The notes: generated from the letters alone by a model not told the origin. Shown: positions 22,787-33,802, numbered from the stretch's first letter. The stretch is DNA of 64,000 nucleotides from Echria macrotheca (GCA_030411725.1 MU839828.1:2604001-2668000); one strand, 5' to 3'. Program-made: numbers and translations.

Positions 22787-23901
22787 TCATGGCTTGATAT
22801 CCTCTTCGTCTTCTTCCGGATCTCGTTTGATAATCCGCACGTGTCGTTCGTAGAATTGCAGCATCTAAACCCCGTAAGCCAAACCCCATCTCCAACAAGC
22901 CAATTGACCTACCTTTTGCGGGCAGCGTTGGTAGATAATGCTTGTCTCGTGCTGCGTCTTGTGGCCATTCTTCCAGGTCAAGTAGACCATGAGCTTTCCG
23001 CTCTCCTCATCTTCGCACGCGTCAAGCTGCGCAATGTGGTCCTCCCAGCTGCCGGCTGGTGGCTTCCACGTCGCATTCCGTACCGCTAGAGGGATCTCCA
23101 TCTCGCTTGGGTGGTCTCTATTCGACCGCTTCGTTCGCTTCCCGCTCGCCTGTGGTGTGCTGGATGACGGGCGACCACGCTTCTTACCCCTCATCGCTGA
23201 GGCAGTCTCTTCGAACAGCTTCTCGCGGCCGCCAATGCTCTCGAGATATTCTTCGAGCACCTGTGACGCATTCTCTCTAAGATCCGTCAGCAAATACACT
23301 CAAGCCAGAATTTGGGCCTGGCATACTTGAGGTTGTCTTCCGGCTCCCATGTCCTGTCCGACTTCTTCTCGTAGCCTTCCCACTTGACTTCGAATAGTGG
23401 CTCGCCCTGTGCGGGGGTCAGTTTTAAAGGGCATTCGCGAGGTGTCGGACGAGATCACATACATCCGACCCAATCATGTGGGACATGATCCTCTCGACAA
23501 CGTATCTGCCGAAGTGTTAAAGGCGCAAATTACCAGAATACCGCAGGTCCTTACTCTTCCGGCTCTTCTGCCTCGCCCTCTTCGTCTTCATCTTCGAATC
23601 CATTCAGTCCATCGTCATCGAGCTCGGCCGGTTCGTCTTCGACGTCGTCATCCTTGTAGGCCGGCTGCTGCTTCTTCTTCTCGCGGCCGCTCTTCTTGGT
23701 TGCGGACGGGTTCGCATCCAGCTCGACACCCGAGGTTTCGCCGTCACTAATGGCTGCTCCACTGCTGTTAGCTCGGAGATCGCATGGCCGGAAAGCAGAA
23801 TCGGGGGTGATATATCGAGGTGGCGGCAATCAGAGGGGAGTGCGGTGGTTGCGATCGCATCCGGACTTCGTTTGCGATTGCATCGACTTACCAGGAGGCA
23901 T
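22787..23901 (-). CDS. hpo: Heterochromatin protein 1 (chromodomain + chromoshadow domain)
   Basis: Predicted 257-residue HP1, which reads H3K9 methylation and recruits silencing factors; the Neurospora counterpart (hpo) is needed for DNA methylation. Six exons on (-): 23901-23892, 23753-23555, 23505-23463, 23406-23327, 23276-22913, 22864-22787. All phases agree. The first coding exon is only 10 nt (MPP plus one base). The 138-nt intron after it has a GCTAAC branch point, and splicing yields MPPAISDGE. An acidic region precedes the chromodomain (~69-110), which begins EEYVVERIM and continues LFEVKWEGY and WEPEDNL; the three aromatic-cage residues (Tyr, Trp, Tyr) are present. A basic hinge contains KKRGRP and KRTKR. 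The chromoshadow domain (~170-245) runs from GSWEDHIAQLDACE to LQFYERHVRIIKRD. The tail is acidic. Confidence 0.94.
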
Positions 23902-26511
23902 TGAGAAGAATGTGAGGTGTGCAGAAATGACCAAAAAGAAAATGCAAATGCAAAGTGCCGCTTCGGGGGCCGCCCGGCTGCTGTGTTGAATTCGTATTGA
24001 TTTGCGAGTTTAGGAGCGGATGTTGGTAATCGATAGTTACCGCGATTCAAGTCGTGAGGGCGTCGCGAAACGCCAGAGCAAAGAAGACGCGAAAACCAAG
24101 TGGCACGTGCAGTGGCTAGTGCTTCAGCCCTTGACTCTCAAGCCACCTTGCCCCACGGCCCCACCACCCCACGACGGCCGACGTACCCAGGTGTTCTCCC
24201 CTTTTCCTGGGCACGTGCTGGGCCATCATCCTCCTCGAAACTTTGTTGTATGTCAGCACTTTTTCATTGCGCTTGCAGAATTCCGGCTGCGGGATCAAAC
24301 ACGGTACAAGCACCGAATGCCTCCAAATCTTGCCACATTTGTTCTGTTCCTTTCGTCCCATCGCCAACCTCGTTCTCTCGTTTGCTCTAGACCCGCTTCA
24401 AAGGTCGCCGATGAAGGTGGGACGACCTCCGAGACAGACAACCCGCCGTCTCATCTCTGTTGAGATCGAAATCTGCCTGATGGGGACCGCAGGAGCGCCC
24501 TTTGACTTTTAGTGTATCTTCAATATGCATGGCTGAGGTTCAGCTGACTGCCCAGACAACACAAGCGGAAGAACCCGAACCATCAAGAAAGCTTCGCGGC
24601 GGAGACAGGTTACTCTGCTGTCCGCAACAGTTGTGGGGTCTACCACTTTGCGGAGTCACAGTATAAGCTTAACTCGGCCGACAGCATGCTCTGTTCTCCC
24701 TTGCAACTGGACCATCACCTGGGCTGCTGAATGAAGAGTCTTGGCAAAGAAGGCCGACGAAGGGCGGGCGCCGAATCAGTCACCCGGTCGAACATGACCA
24801 TAATCGCTAAATATATCCTACTGCGCTGAGTGTCATCTGAGAAGTTGGCGTTCCTCGCGGCTTCGTTGCAAGAAGCTCAGACTGAGGGAATTACTTGACC
24901 AAGAAACCAAGAACTTTGGGGAGGCCCGAGTCTCTTATCGATCGATGGCCAGATGGTGATCTGTTCTCGTGTTGTCACTGTTGACATGCGACGGGATAGA
25001 TGGGGCTCTGCTTCGGGCGCGGCATCCTGAACGAATGGGACTCGAACATCATCTCCTCATAATGTTGATGCGCATGCGGACAGGTTGCGGCCGTCTGGCC
25101 GGCGGCCTTTCGGTGAGGCACGACGCGTCGGACGCGCAGCGCACTGGTGAGCAAATTTGCTTGGATGCAGCTTTGTTCCAGCCGCACCTTCCTGAGGAGG
25201 CTGCAGCTGGACAATCTCTCAATCTCTCGTGATGGCAGCTTCCCCAAGTCGGAGTCCACTGTCCTGGCGGGCGTGCCAGCTTTCAATAGCGTCGACTGCC
25301 AGCTGTTCACGTTCAGGCAGGGATTTTTATATTTCGATGCATCTGGAAAGGGGCGGCTGTGGTGGGTTGTGCCATCCCGGCGCCCAGTCGAACTGTTGTT
25401 ACTTTTTCGGCACCGTTAAATCTACCCCTGCTTTGCCGAGTGTGGTGGGGTCGATGTTCCGAACGACTTCCTGTCGCCGACTTCTCGACGCAGATCTCGA
25501 GGGAGATTTGAGCAAATCGGGCCATCTATCTCGGCCTCTTGTCATTGCAACTATCCGCACTCTGGATGCTCTTTTTTGACCGACGGATCGATGCCGCTTG
25601 CTGCTCCACCACGCTGAATCCACTGCCGTCTGGGCCAGCCCCTGGCCCCGCCAAGAAGGCGTCACGGTTCCGGCCGGCGATCAGCGCTAACCGAATGACG
25701 GAAGGAACAGAGACTGCTGCCGGGACCAGCCCTTTCCCTTCCTGGATCTTGGGACGGATGGCGTCAAACGGGAGCCAGACGCAGCCAGTGAGGCCTTCGC
25801 AGGACGTCGAGTTTGGTCTGAAGAGCCCCAACATGCTGCAGTGCTTCCAATCCGACTCGGGCGTTGCATCGAGCAGCAAATGCTTAATCTTAATCCATCC
25901 GGATTCCGGCCTGCTGCAGCCTCCAACCGCGCGCTGCACACTGTTTGGCGTGTACTGTGCCCAGCACGTCTGAGTCCGACCCTGCTGCCCAAAGATACCT
26001 GAACGGTGAAAACACCCTGACACCCCAGTGCGCCGCAAACTCGACCTGCCGCCGACAGGTCATCCTCGACACGAGGGAGCCACTCGCAGATACGACGGGC
26101 GTGCACGCGTCCCTGCGCGGTCCCGTCGTTTGATACCTGTCACTTTTGCTCGACTGCCTCGGTTCTCGACTCTCGAAGCGCAACAGTTGGGGGCCACAAC
26201 GGTAGGTCCATGGGTCCCCTGTTGGTGACCTGCCCTACCGGGAACCATTGTGAGGCTAAGAGAAAGGGGGGTGGAAAAAGAAACGGCCAGGGTGAGGGCC
26301 GAGATACCTTCAGCAAGCCCTTTAAAGTCGTCCGACCCCCCAATCCGGTTGTTAATTCCCCGATGGTTTCTCTTTTCGACCCTCCACATATGGTTCCGGT
26401 ACTGCTTAATGCTCCCAGAGAGGAGCCGTCCATGCACCGTCGGTCGATTCTGGACTCGTCGCCTCTCGGACCCGATCAGTTTGCGCTGTGGTAACTTCGC
26501 CGGCAACAGCA
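23902..26511. other. Divergent intergenic region, HP1 / zinc-finger protein
   Basis: A 2.6-kb gap. Open frames of 100-170 codons occur on both strands between 24000 and 26500. They overlap each other, lack family motifs and show no consistent codon preference, so no gene is called. The region presumably includes the HP1 promoter and the upstream control region of the gene starting at 26512. Confidence 0.5.
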
Positions 26512-28830
26512 ATGGCTGAGACCCCAGGTCAACCGTCCCGGTTGGACAACACTCCCAAGGCGGCAAAGGATAGGAGCTGTCCGTTCTGTCAACAAGCTTT
26601 TACCTCCTCGTCCCTAGGCCGGCATCTGGACCTCTACATTAAGGACAAGAACCCCAAACCGCCGGATGGAATCCACAACGTCGACGAGATCCGAAAGATC
26701 AGGGGCAGTGTTACCAGGAGGCAGGCACGAGGGACGCCACGGCGAGCGAGGCTAGCATCTGCGGCAACTCCAGCGGGGGCATCCCAAGGCAGTCGGGCTT
26801 CCGAGGATGGCGAGTCGTTGGCGGTCAGGTCCCCGACATCCCAGCGGACCCCGGCGCCGCCAACGGGCCAAACGGACTGGGAGGGATGGGGCTCCTCCAA
26901 TGACTTCTTGCGCGAGCTCAATACACAGCTGAGCGGTGGAAAAGCTGGAACGACGGATGGGGGAGAAGGCGCAGGCCAGGGGACGGGCAACAACCTCCGA
27001 CCGTTACGACCTGCTGGAGGGGATTCTGCGGCGGAAGGATTGAGGACGGGCGCGGAAGGTCCATCTGGAGGGAATTCGGGCCAGGCGCATCAGCGGCCCG
27101 CGAGCAGGCAGGTGATGAAGAAGCACCAGCTTGACGTGAGGCAGCGCATTCAAGACGCTTTGGACACGGCCAAAGCTTCCGAGCTTGCGTTACGTGAGCT
27201 GATCGGTTCATGGAGGGCTGCTAAGTCTGTCATCTTCACCGGCTGTGTCGTGTCGACTTCCACTAACCTCCCGTGTAGGCAGCATATCGACATGGATTCG
27301 ACCCCTTTTAGTTTCGACCCATTGTCTCTAGACTTCCCCGCCCTCACGCTTCAATGTCTCGAACCTCCGCCGACCTTGTTTTCCTCCACTCAACACTCAA
27401 CATCGACCTCGTGGTCTGTCTCCTCACCTGGTACCAAACAGCTAGCCGCGCTCCGCGAATTTTTCCAGCGCGAGCTCGGAAAATGGAAGGTTGCCTGTGC
27501 TGCCGCAACGACAGCCGTGACAGAGGAGCTGACGTATCCGCCACCAGCCGCTGCCTTTAGAATGGACGCCAGAGAGGCTGTGCAGAAGGCGGAGGAAGCG
27601 GCAACGAAACTGGAGAAGCAAGTGTATGAGCATATCCAAAACACTTTCGACGTCTGGATCAACCTCCCGGAAGAACAACGCGCGAGCCTGTGGGTGTTGG
27701 AGCTGGCACGGGGCGTCGGCCGGAAACAGAAGGATATTGACAAGCTAATCGAAGCGAACCAGGTCGTGAAGCAGGAGAACGCGAATCTGAAGAAACAAGT
27801 CGAACAATTAAGCCGCATGCAGCAGCCACGAGAATTCAAGATCACGCCTCCCTCGACAATATTTCTCGAACCGAGACTAGTCAGTCATCTCCAGGAGGAG
27901 GTCGTGGTGCATGGCAAGAAGGTAGTGGGACTCAACATCGCCGATAGACACTCGGATCTGAACACCATCGTATCGGCCGCCATCGACCGATGGAAGAGTG
28001 TTGTCGTGTCAGTTCGCACCTCGAGTGCAGGTCTTCAAGCACAGCGTCCTCTGAACCAACCCAACCCCGGGGGGTCCTCAGGCGTGGGCGACACCTTGGC
28101 GAATCGAACTCGTCAACCAGAAGCCCAAGCATCGCCGTCGTACTCGCAACATACGGGGACCCTTCAGAGTCCACCCCTGTCGCAACCAGCGTCGGCAACC
28201 ATCGCAGGCGCTCTGGCACGCGGTGCATCGAACCCATTCTCCACTTCTGAGAATGCTTCACCAGAAGCATCCCGCCGGGCGGTCAGCGCAGCCGCATCGA
28301 CTAGCGTCGAGGCAGACGAGGAGGAAGAGGCGGAAGACACTGGAGAGGAAGGAGATGACGATGCAGACGCTGATGCCGACGCTGATGCTGATGCCGATGC
28401 CGACGGTGACGCCGAGATGGACGACGACCATAGCTACGGGGAAGCAAGTTTGGCCCAGCCGGGATCATCGATACCGCGTCCTGCACCGGTATTGCACCAG
28501 CACCATCACAACACACGGCAGTTTGCTGCTCTTCCCGTACAACAAGCGGCTCGACTCGAAGTTCCGCGTACCCGTGGTAGGACACCTTTGTATCCCGGGA
28601 TAGGGGCTGTCCGAAGTGCCACCCATAGCGGAGTAAAGTCTACTCACGGAGCGTTGAGCTTGGGGGCATCCCTTGCCAACACGGTCATGGTTCAGCAGCG
28701 TGGCGGTGGTGGACAGGGCCACCAGCTCTCTCAGGCACTGGGTGGTTCCGGAGTCCAGATGGCCACCGACTTGAGTATGGGGGGGAGCGAGATGGATGGG
28801 ATGGAGAGCGAGCCCATGTATATAGATTAA
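26512..28830 (+). CDS. Uncharacterised zinc-finger / coiled-coil / acidic-repeat protein
   Basis: Single open frame of 772 residues. An N-terminal zinc-finger-like module (~23-55) reads SCPFCQQAFTSSSLGRHLDL: CxxC followed by a His-containing helix, then a conserved-looking KNPKPPDGIHNVDEIRKIRG. I associate this arrangement with fungal proteins of unknown function. A disordered region follows. A mostly helical region (~300-450) is rich in Glu/Lys with heptad-like pattern (QVVKQENANLKKQVEQL). A second disordered region contains an acidic run of alternating Asp-Ala (28363-28412). The tail is Gly/Met-rich. A 54-nt stretch at 27225-27278 has donor GTCTGT, branch CACTAAC and acceptor TGTAG. Removing it keeps the frame, so it may be an intron (754 residues). 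An in-frame ATG at 26488 is less favoured. Function unknown. Confidence 0.75.
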   Translation: MAETPGQPSRLDNTPKAAKDRSCPFCQQAFTSSSLGRHLDLYIKDKNPKPPDGIHNVDEIRKIRGSVTRRQARGTPRRARLASAATPAGASQGSRASEDGESLAVRSPTSQRTPAPPTGQTDWEGWGSSNDFLRELNTQLSGGKAGTTDGGEGAGQGTGNNLRPLRPAGGDSAAEGLRTGAEGPSGGNSGQAHQRPASRQVMKKHQLDVRQRIQDALDTAKASELALRELIGSWRAAKSVIFTGCVVSTSTNLPCRQHIDMDSTPFSFDPLSLDFPALTLQCLEPPPTLFSSTQHSTSTSWSVSSPGTKQLAALREFFQRELGKWKVACAAATTAVTEELTYPPPAAAFRMDAREAVQKAEEAATKLEKQVYEHIQNTFDVWINLPEEQRASLWVLELARGVGRKQKDIDKLIEANQVVKQENANLKKQVEQLSRMQQPREFKITPPSTIFLEPRLVSHLQEEVVVHGKKVVGLNIADRHSDLNTIVSAAIDRWKSVVVSVRTSSAGLQAQRPLNQPNPGGSSGVGDTLANRTRQPEAQASPSYSQHTGTLQSPPLSQPASATIAGALARGASNPFSTSENASPEASRRAVSAAASTSVEADEEEEAEDTGEEGDDDADADADADADADADGDAEMDDDHSYGEASLAQPGSSIPRPAPVLHQHHHNTRQFAALPVQQAARLEVPRTRGRTPLYPGIGAVRSATHSGVKSTHGALSLGASLANTVMVQQRGGGGQGHQLSQALGGSGVQMATDLSMGGSEMDGMESEPMYID
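28363..28412 (+). repeat. In-frame GAYGCN hexanucleotide repeat (Asp-Ala)
   Basis: Imperfect tandem repeat of GA(C/T)GC(C/T) inside the preceding gene, encoding at least six Asp-Ala pairs before Asp-Gly-Asp-Ala-Glu. Synonymous variation between units suggests selection or age rather than fresh slippage. The tract follows a Glu-rich segment and gives a strongly acidic patch. Confidence 0.85.
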
Positions 28831-29120
28831 TGATTAATGTTAATGACTGGCCCGCTGTCTGATCGGACGTGGGTTACATCGAGTAGTAATGATATAAATG
28901 TTGACTGTATCCCAAGAGTGACGAGGAAGTTAGAACCCTTTTTGTTATGATGAGTTCTGATCAGTCCCAGAGAGCAGGCCATGTGGGTTGTTATTATCAC
29001 CATTGACGCTTTATGCCGAGTAAACTAAGCCGCGGAAACTGTGTGACGGCTTCAAGAAGCTATCCCTAATGTTTCTACCTATATAGCGTGTATCTGCGCG
29101 TTAAAGTTGGTGCTAAAGAC
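28831..29120. other. 3' flank of the zinc-finger gene, up to MITE copy B
   Basis: About 290 bp of A+T-richer sequence, likely 3' UTR and spacer. The last eight bases (29113-29120, CTAAAGAC) are one half of the MITE target duplication. No gene was seen. Confidence 0.5.
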
Positions 29121-29540
29121 GGCATCTGATAGGGGTGCACCCCCCTTCGCTACGGGTGCACACCTCTAACAACGTTTTTCCCAACTACCTTCCAATCTAC
29201 TGTTGACATCATTTTAAAAAAGCCGTATATACATTTTTCAAGGGCCTATTTACTATATATAAGGGGTTTTAAACGTATAAAGGTAAAGAAAAGTAAAGAT
29301 TTAAGGCAGTTACGTTTATTCGCCACACCCCTAGATACACGTTAGGTTGAGACCCTTTATATCTTATATCCGGTAAATAAAGATTTAAGAACGTAATTAA
29401 TAGATTGTAAAGCCCTTATTAATAACCCTTTTGGCATCGCTGATACGCTAAATCGCTTGTGTTTGAAGATATAGGCGAAAAAAATCATCTTTAAGGGGAT
29501 GCACCCGTAGCAAAAGGGGGGTGCACCCCTATCAGACGCC
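29121..29540 (-). mobile_element. hAT-like MITE, copy B (420 bp)
   Basis: Flanked by a perfect 8-bp duplication CTAAAGAC (29113-29120 and 29541-29548). Termini are GGC(A/G)TCTGATAGGGG plus GTGCACCCC, as in copy A. A subterminal GCTACGGGTGCA word occurs near both ends. Its reverse complement aligns along its length with copy A at 8720-9138, for example the segments around TTTACCG..ATA and the AACCTAACG/CGTTAGGTT region. There is no coding capacity. The two copies are clearly one family inserted independently, since their target sites differ. Confidence 0.92.
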
Positions 29541-30024
29541 CTAAAGACTGGGTGCGTTGAGATAGATAGAAGCTGCCTGGTTGCCTGGTCATCTGATTTG
29601 AGCCCCTATTTGAAACGCATTGGCTGTCGGGAGATGCTTGGGTTATGGTCGGGACATGGTATCAGACAGGGTCGGAGTTTTGGGATCAAGAGCGGCCACA
29701 CATGCGGTTGCACGATGATGGACGGAGAACGGATACGGTGGTTGTTTTCAGTTTTAGAGTCGTTGCACATATCGAGGCCCCACATTAATTCAAGATAGAG
29801 TACGGATAGATTCACCAGCCACAGGCCGTCCCTGCTTGACTCACCTCCCAGCAGTGAGTCAACCCCTCATTCAACCCGCCAAAAAATTTACCCCGCTGTG
29901 GGCTGTCAATTGGGTTTCACTTGAATTCTTCACCACAAATTCTCGATCCGCACAACGGCAGCGATTCTTTCGTTCGAAGCCGTCAATCTTTTCGATTCGG
30001 ACAGGAGCCCCAGCGAACGTCGCC
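29541..30024. other. Region upstream of lysyl-tRNA synthetase
   Basis: Promoter and leader of KRS. From 29836 to the ATG at 30025 the frame is open and in phase with KRS without an upstream ATG. Translation of it is basic and Ser/Phe-rich with a single acidic residue (see findings). Otherwise nothing was recognised. Confidence 0.45.
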
Positions 30025-32815
30025 ATGGCCGATTCCACCACGTCTGCGCCCCCCACCGAGGAGGTTGCCAACCTCCACCTCGACGAAGTCACGGGCGAGC
30101 GCGTGTCCAAGTCAGAGCTCAAGAAGCGCCAGAAGCAGCGCCAGAAGGAGGCCGAAAAGGCTGCCAAGGCCGCCGCCGCACCGCCCAAGGCCGCGTCGAG
30201 CAAGCCCAAGAATCCCGCCGGCGAGGAGGAGAACCTGAACCCGAACCAGTACTTCGAGATCCGCACGCGCCATGTCAATGAGCGTAAGGCACCCTGGCCT
30301 CTCGCCCCTGTCGTATACCGGACGTCACTAACATGTCGAGCATAAAGTGCTCAAGGACCCGGCGACCAACCCTTACCCGCACAAGTTCCAGGTCACATAT
30401 GACGATTCCAACTTCCACAAGGAGTTCGAGCATCTCAAGCCCGGCGAGACGGTCGAGGACAAGGAGATTAGCATCGCTGGCCGTATATACAACATCCGCG
30501 CCAGCGGCGCCAAGCTCATTTTCTACGGTGCGTAACATGCGCTGGGATATGAAAAAAGTAGGGAGAGAGCAAGTCTGATGTTCTCATTGCAGATGTTCGC
30601 ACCGCTGCCGATACCGTGAGCATTGGAACCCAACTGCAGGTCGTCTGCCAGGCCCAACATGCCAAGAAGGATGGCGTCCCGTTCGAGAAGCAGCACGAAA
30701 ACCTTCGCCGCGGCGATGTCATCGGAATCAAGGGGTTCCCTGGGCGGACGAACCCCAAGAAGTCGGAGACTGGCGAGCTGTCCCTCTTTGCGACTGAGAT
30801 TATTCTTCTGAGCCCCTGCTTGCATATGCTTCCCGGCGTCCGTTTCCCGTTCTCGGACGGAGAGCAGCGGTATGTTTAGGACCCCACTCCGGTCCTACTA
30901 CTTGCTAATCGTAAGGCAGAGCCCGCATGCGGTACCTCGACATGCTCTGGAACGACAGGTCCCGCGAGGTCCTCTGGCAGAGGAGCAGAATGGTTCGCTA
31001 CATCAGGGATTGTATGATCTGAGCCACCCAGCGACGCGAGAGACCTAACAGTGATACAGTTTTCCATGAGCGCCGCTTCATCGAGGTTGAGACACCCATG
31101 ATGCATGCCATCGCTGGCGGTGCGACAGCTGTAAGTCGATTCAGGGGCTAGGGTTAGGGTTGGTGTGCAAACATGCTGACTGTAACAGCTCCCCTTCATC
31201 ACCCACCACAACGATTTGGACCTTGACATGTTCATGAGAGTCGCGCCCGAGCTTTGTAAGTGCATCGGTTTTAATTTGCAGCCGGATAACTGACACTTTG
31301 GCTTCTAGTCCTCAAGAAGATGATCGTTGGCCAGTTTGGCAAGGTGTAAGTGAATCTATGCTCAGGGAAGAACAGCTGTGCTAATTGCGCGGCTCAGCTT
31401 CGAACTTGGCAAGAACTTCCGAAATGAGGGCATCGATCTTACTCATGTGAGTTATTGGCCAATATGATCTACGCAGGCCGAGCTGATTGACATTTTAGAA
31501 CCCCGAATTTACGTCTTGTGGTATGATATGAGTTGCTCACATTGGAAGATGGGGATACTGACATGGACCACAGAATTCTACTGGGCTTATGCCGATGTCG
31601 TATGTAAATCCTCGCTCTTGTGACATCATATGAGCTGACCTTGAATAGTATGATGTGATGAACCTGACGGAAGAGCTGGTTTCTTCCCTTGTCAAGGAAC
31701 TCACGGGTTCTTACAAGACCAAGTTTACTACCCAGCACGGTGAGGTTTACGACGTAAACTGGGAAGCCCCGTGGCGGAGAGTTGAGATGATGTACGTGTC
31801 TCGTCAGCAGGGTTGAGCGCTGCTAATATCATTCAAGTCCCGAGCTGGAGAAGGCGACAGGAGAGAAGTTCCCGCCCTATGAGGAGCTCCACACCGATGA
31901 GACCAATGCCTTCCTTCAGAGAATTTGCAAGAAGATGAACGTCGAATGCCCGCCACCGCTGACCAACGCTCGGATGATTGACAAGCTTACGGGCGAGTTC
32001 ATCGAGAATACTTGTGTCAACCCGACCTTCATCAGTTGGTCCCCTCCGCATCTCCCCTGGTTCAGTCCTGACAATGGCTTTTAGTGGAGCATCCGCAGAT
32101 GATGAGCCCGCTCGCCAAGTACCACCGCTCGAAGAAGGGTATGTAGCCCGAGAACCCCTCATTCGTGTCTGATACTAATATGCAACGTATAGGTCTCTGT
32201 GAACGGTTTGAGGCATTCGTCTGCAAGAAGGTAGGACTTTGCAGGGTGTACGTAACCAAATGTGGCGCTGACATTGTCTAGGAAATTGCAAACGCCTACA
32301 CCGAGTTGAACAACCCCTTCGACCAGAGACTGCGATTCGAGGAGCAAGCGAGACAGAAGGACGCTGGAGACGATGAGGCGTAGGTGACCTCCCAGACCTT
32401 ACTATGGTTGGATACTGACCGAATTACAGGCAACTTGTGGATGAGAGTTTCCTGAATGCTCTCGAATATGGCTGTGAGTTGGATGCCCGGACGTTCGGAA
32501 GTAAGCGCTAACTGAAATGCAGTGCCGCCCACTGGTGGCTGGGGTCTCGGTATCGACCGCCTGGCTATGGTAAGGTGTTCGGTATCGGCAATATTGTGGC
32601 CCTGCTGACGGAATGCTTAGTTCATTACCAACAACTACTCGATCAGAGAAGTCTTGGCATTCCCCTTCCTCCGGGAGGAGAAGCAGAACCCGAAGGAGAA
32701 GTTTGCGGCTGAGGTTGTCGATGTGCAACCGCTGCCTGAGGAGGGTATCCGTAAGTAGAAGAGTCCCCTGAATACTCGATCGATACTGAACTCATTGGCT
32801 GCAGCACATAAATAA
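30025..32815 (+). CDS. Lysyl-tRNA synthetase, class II (cytosolic), 19 exons
   Basis: Charges tRNA-Lys with lysine. 613 residues. Exons: 30025-30283, 30348-30527, 30593-30869, 30920-31011, 31060-31130, 31189-31255, 31309-31345, 31398-31446, 31499-31520, 31574-31599, 31649-31791, 31838-32034, 32085-32138, 32193-32230, 32282-32379, 32430-32473, 32523-32569, 32621-32750, 32805-32815. Each junction was checked for phase. Domains: a Lys/Ala-rich N-terminal extension typical of eukaryotic cytosolic enzymes (~20-65), an OB-fold anticodon domain (~110-230, with SIAGRIYNIRASGAKLIFYD), and the class II core. Motif 1 is FIEVETPMM, motif 2 lies around GKNFRNEGIDLTHNPEFT and CEFYWAYAD, and motif 3 is GGWGLGIDRLAMF. 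The start context is GCCATGG. The length is close to yeast Krs1 (591). Intron density far exceeds that of the neighbours, with exons as short as 22, 26 and 11 nt. Confidence 0.97.
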
Positions 32816-33802
32816 ATACGGAGACGGACCAGTGATTAGATGAGCGTGGGTTCGAGCTGATATCGCATGAATATTTTTCTTGTGCAGGCTTGGTGTGGAG
32901 ATTGGAAGTGGCAGTGCAAGTGGTGGATGTACAGTGTTACGTGTGCCCAGGTAGACGGAGTGAATGCCACGGCGGTTGCGGAGCCGAATTTGATCCGGCG
33001 ATCTCGGTCGTGCTTGGCGGCCCGATGGATCGCGGTGCCGGACCCCGCAGCGCTCGTCGGAGCCGGAAATCATGTCATCAGGTCGAAACGTTTATTTGAT
33101 GACTGATGAAGCCTAACAAGGTGCGGTATTGGAAGGCGTGAATTTTGACGAGGTCTCGGCAAGAAGCGACAGCCAAGGAGCGGTCTTAGAACACGCGTAT
33201 CCCGTAACCGTATCTGCACAAGTCCAAGCAGGCGTCGCGATGCGCGATGCGGGATTCCGGGAAGCCGACAGCACGTGGGTGCGGGATGGGGGGCCCGGTC
33301 GTGGAAGAGACGAGCCGTGGGCCGGTGGGGTTCTGGCCAACCAAGCGCCAAGGCATATCGGAGCGCTTCAAAGTTCCCAGTTCGGTAGCCCAGCCAAGCG
33401 AGCAGCGTTGCAGGCAAAGGCGCCCCTGCTTCTCTCTGCCTCGTCACCCCTGCGGCTTTGCAAAGAACTTCTTCAGCCCGCCGGGAATTAATTATCTCGT
33501 ATCCCGCTCGCGGCGTCCCAGGGCCTACGCAAACTGTCTTTCTCAAAATGCTTTACAAAGTTGGGGCATTTTCTGGCTATTCTCTGCTTGTCTAGAGAGC
33601 CAACGCCCGATACTGCAGCAAACGGCGGCCAATTAATTACCTCGAGCAGTTCCGGGAAACTGGTTCAATTCAATTGACCCGCTCCCGCCCGCACCTGCTT
33701 CCCGCAGCTGTCAGGGCAGCAGAGAAAGGTCAGACAAGACTTTTGCGACGAATAGTTGGGACGAGCGGCGACCAACAGCCAAAGCGACATGAGGACGCGG
33801 CC
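32816..33802. other. Intergenic region KRS / ABCA transporter
   Basis: About 1 kb without a supportable gene. The open frame of the ABC transporter extends 5' of its first ATG to ~33674 without an upstream ATG, so this part is taken as leader. Confidence 0.5.

Noticed and set aside
25526..26106. Overlapping open frames on both strands (140-170 codons)
   Set aside because: Mutually overlapping with no recognisable domain; considered chance frames in GC-rich intergenic DNA.
31148..31163. Telomere-like CTAGGGTTAGGGTTGG
   Set aside because: Only about two units, inside a lysyl-tRNA synthetase intron; too short to argue for an interstitial telomere.
33674..33802. Extension of the ABCA frame upstream of its first ATG
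   Set aside because: No ATG in the extension, and the segment is Arg-rich without conserved features; the ATG at 33803 directly precedes the first membrane region.
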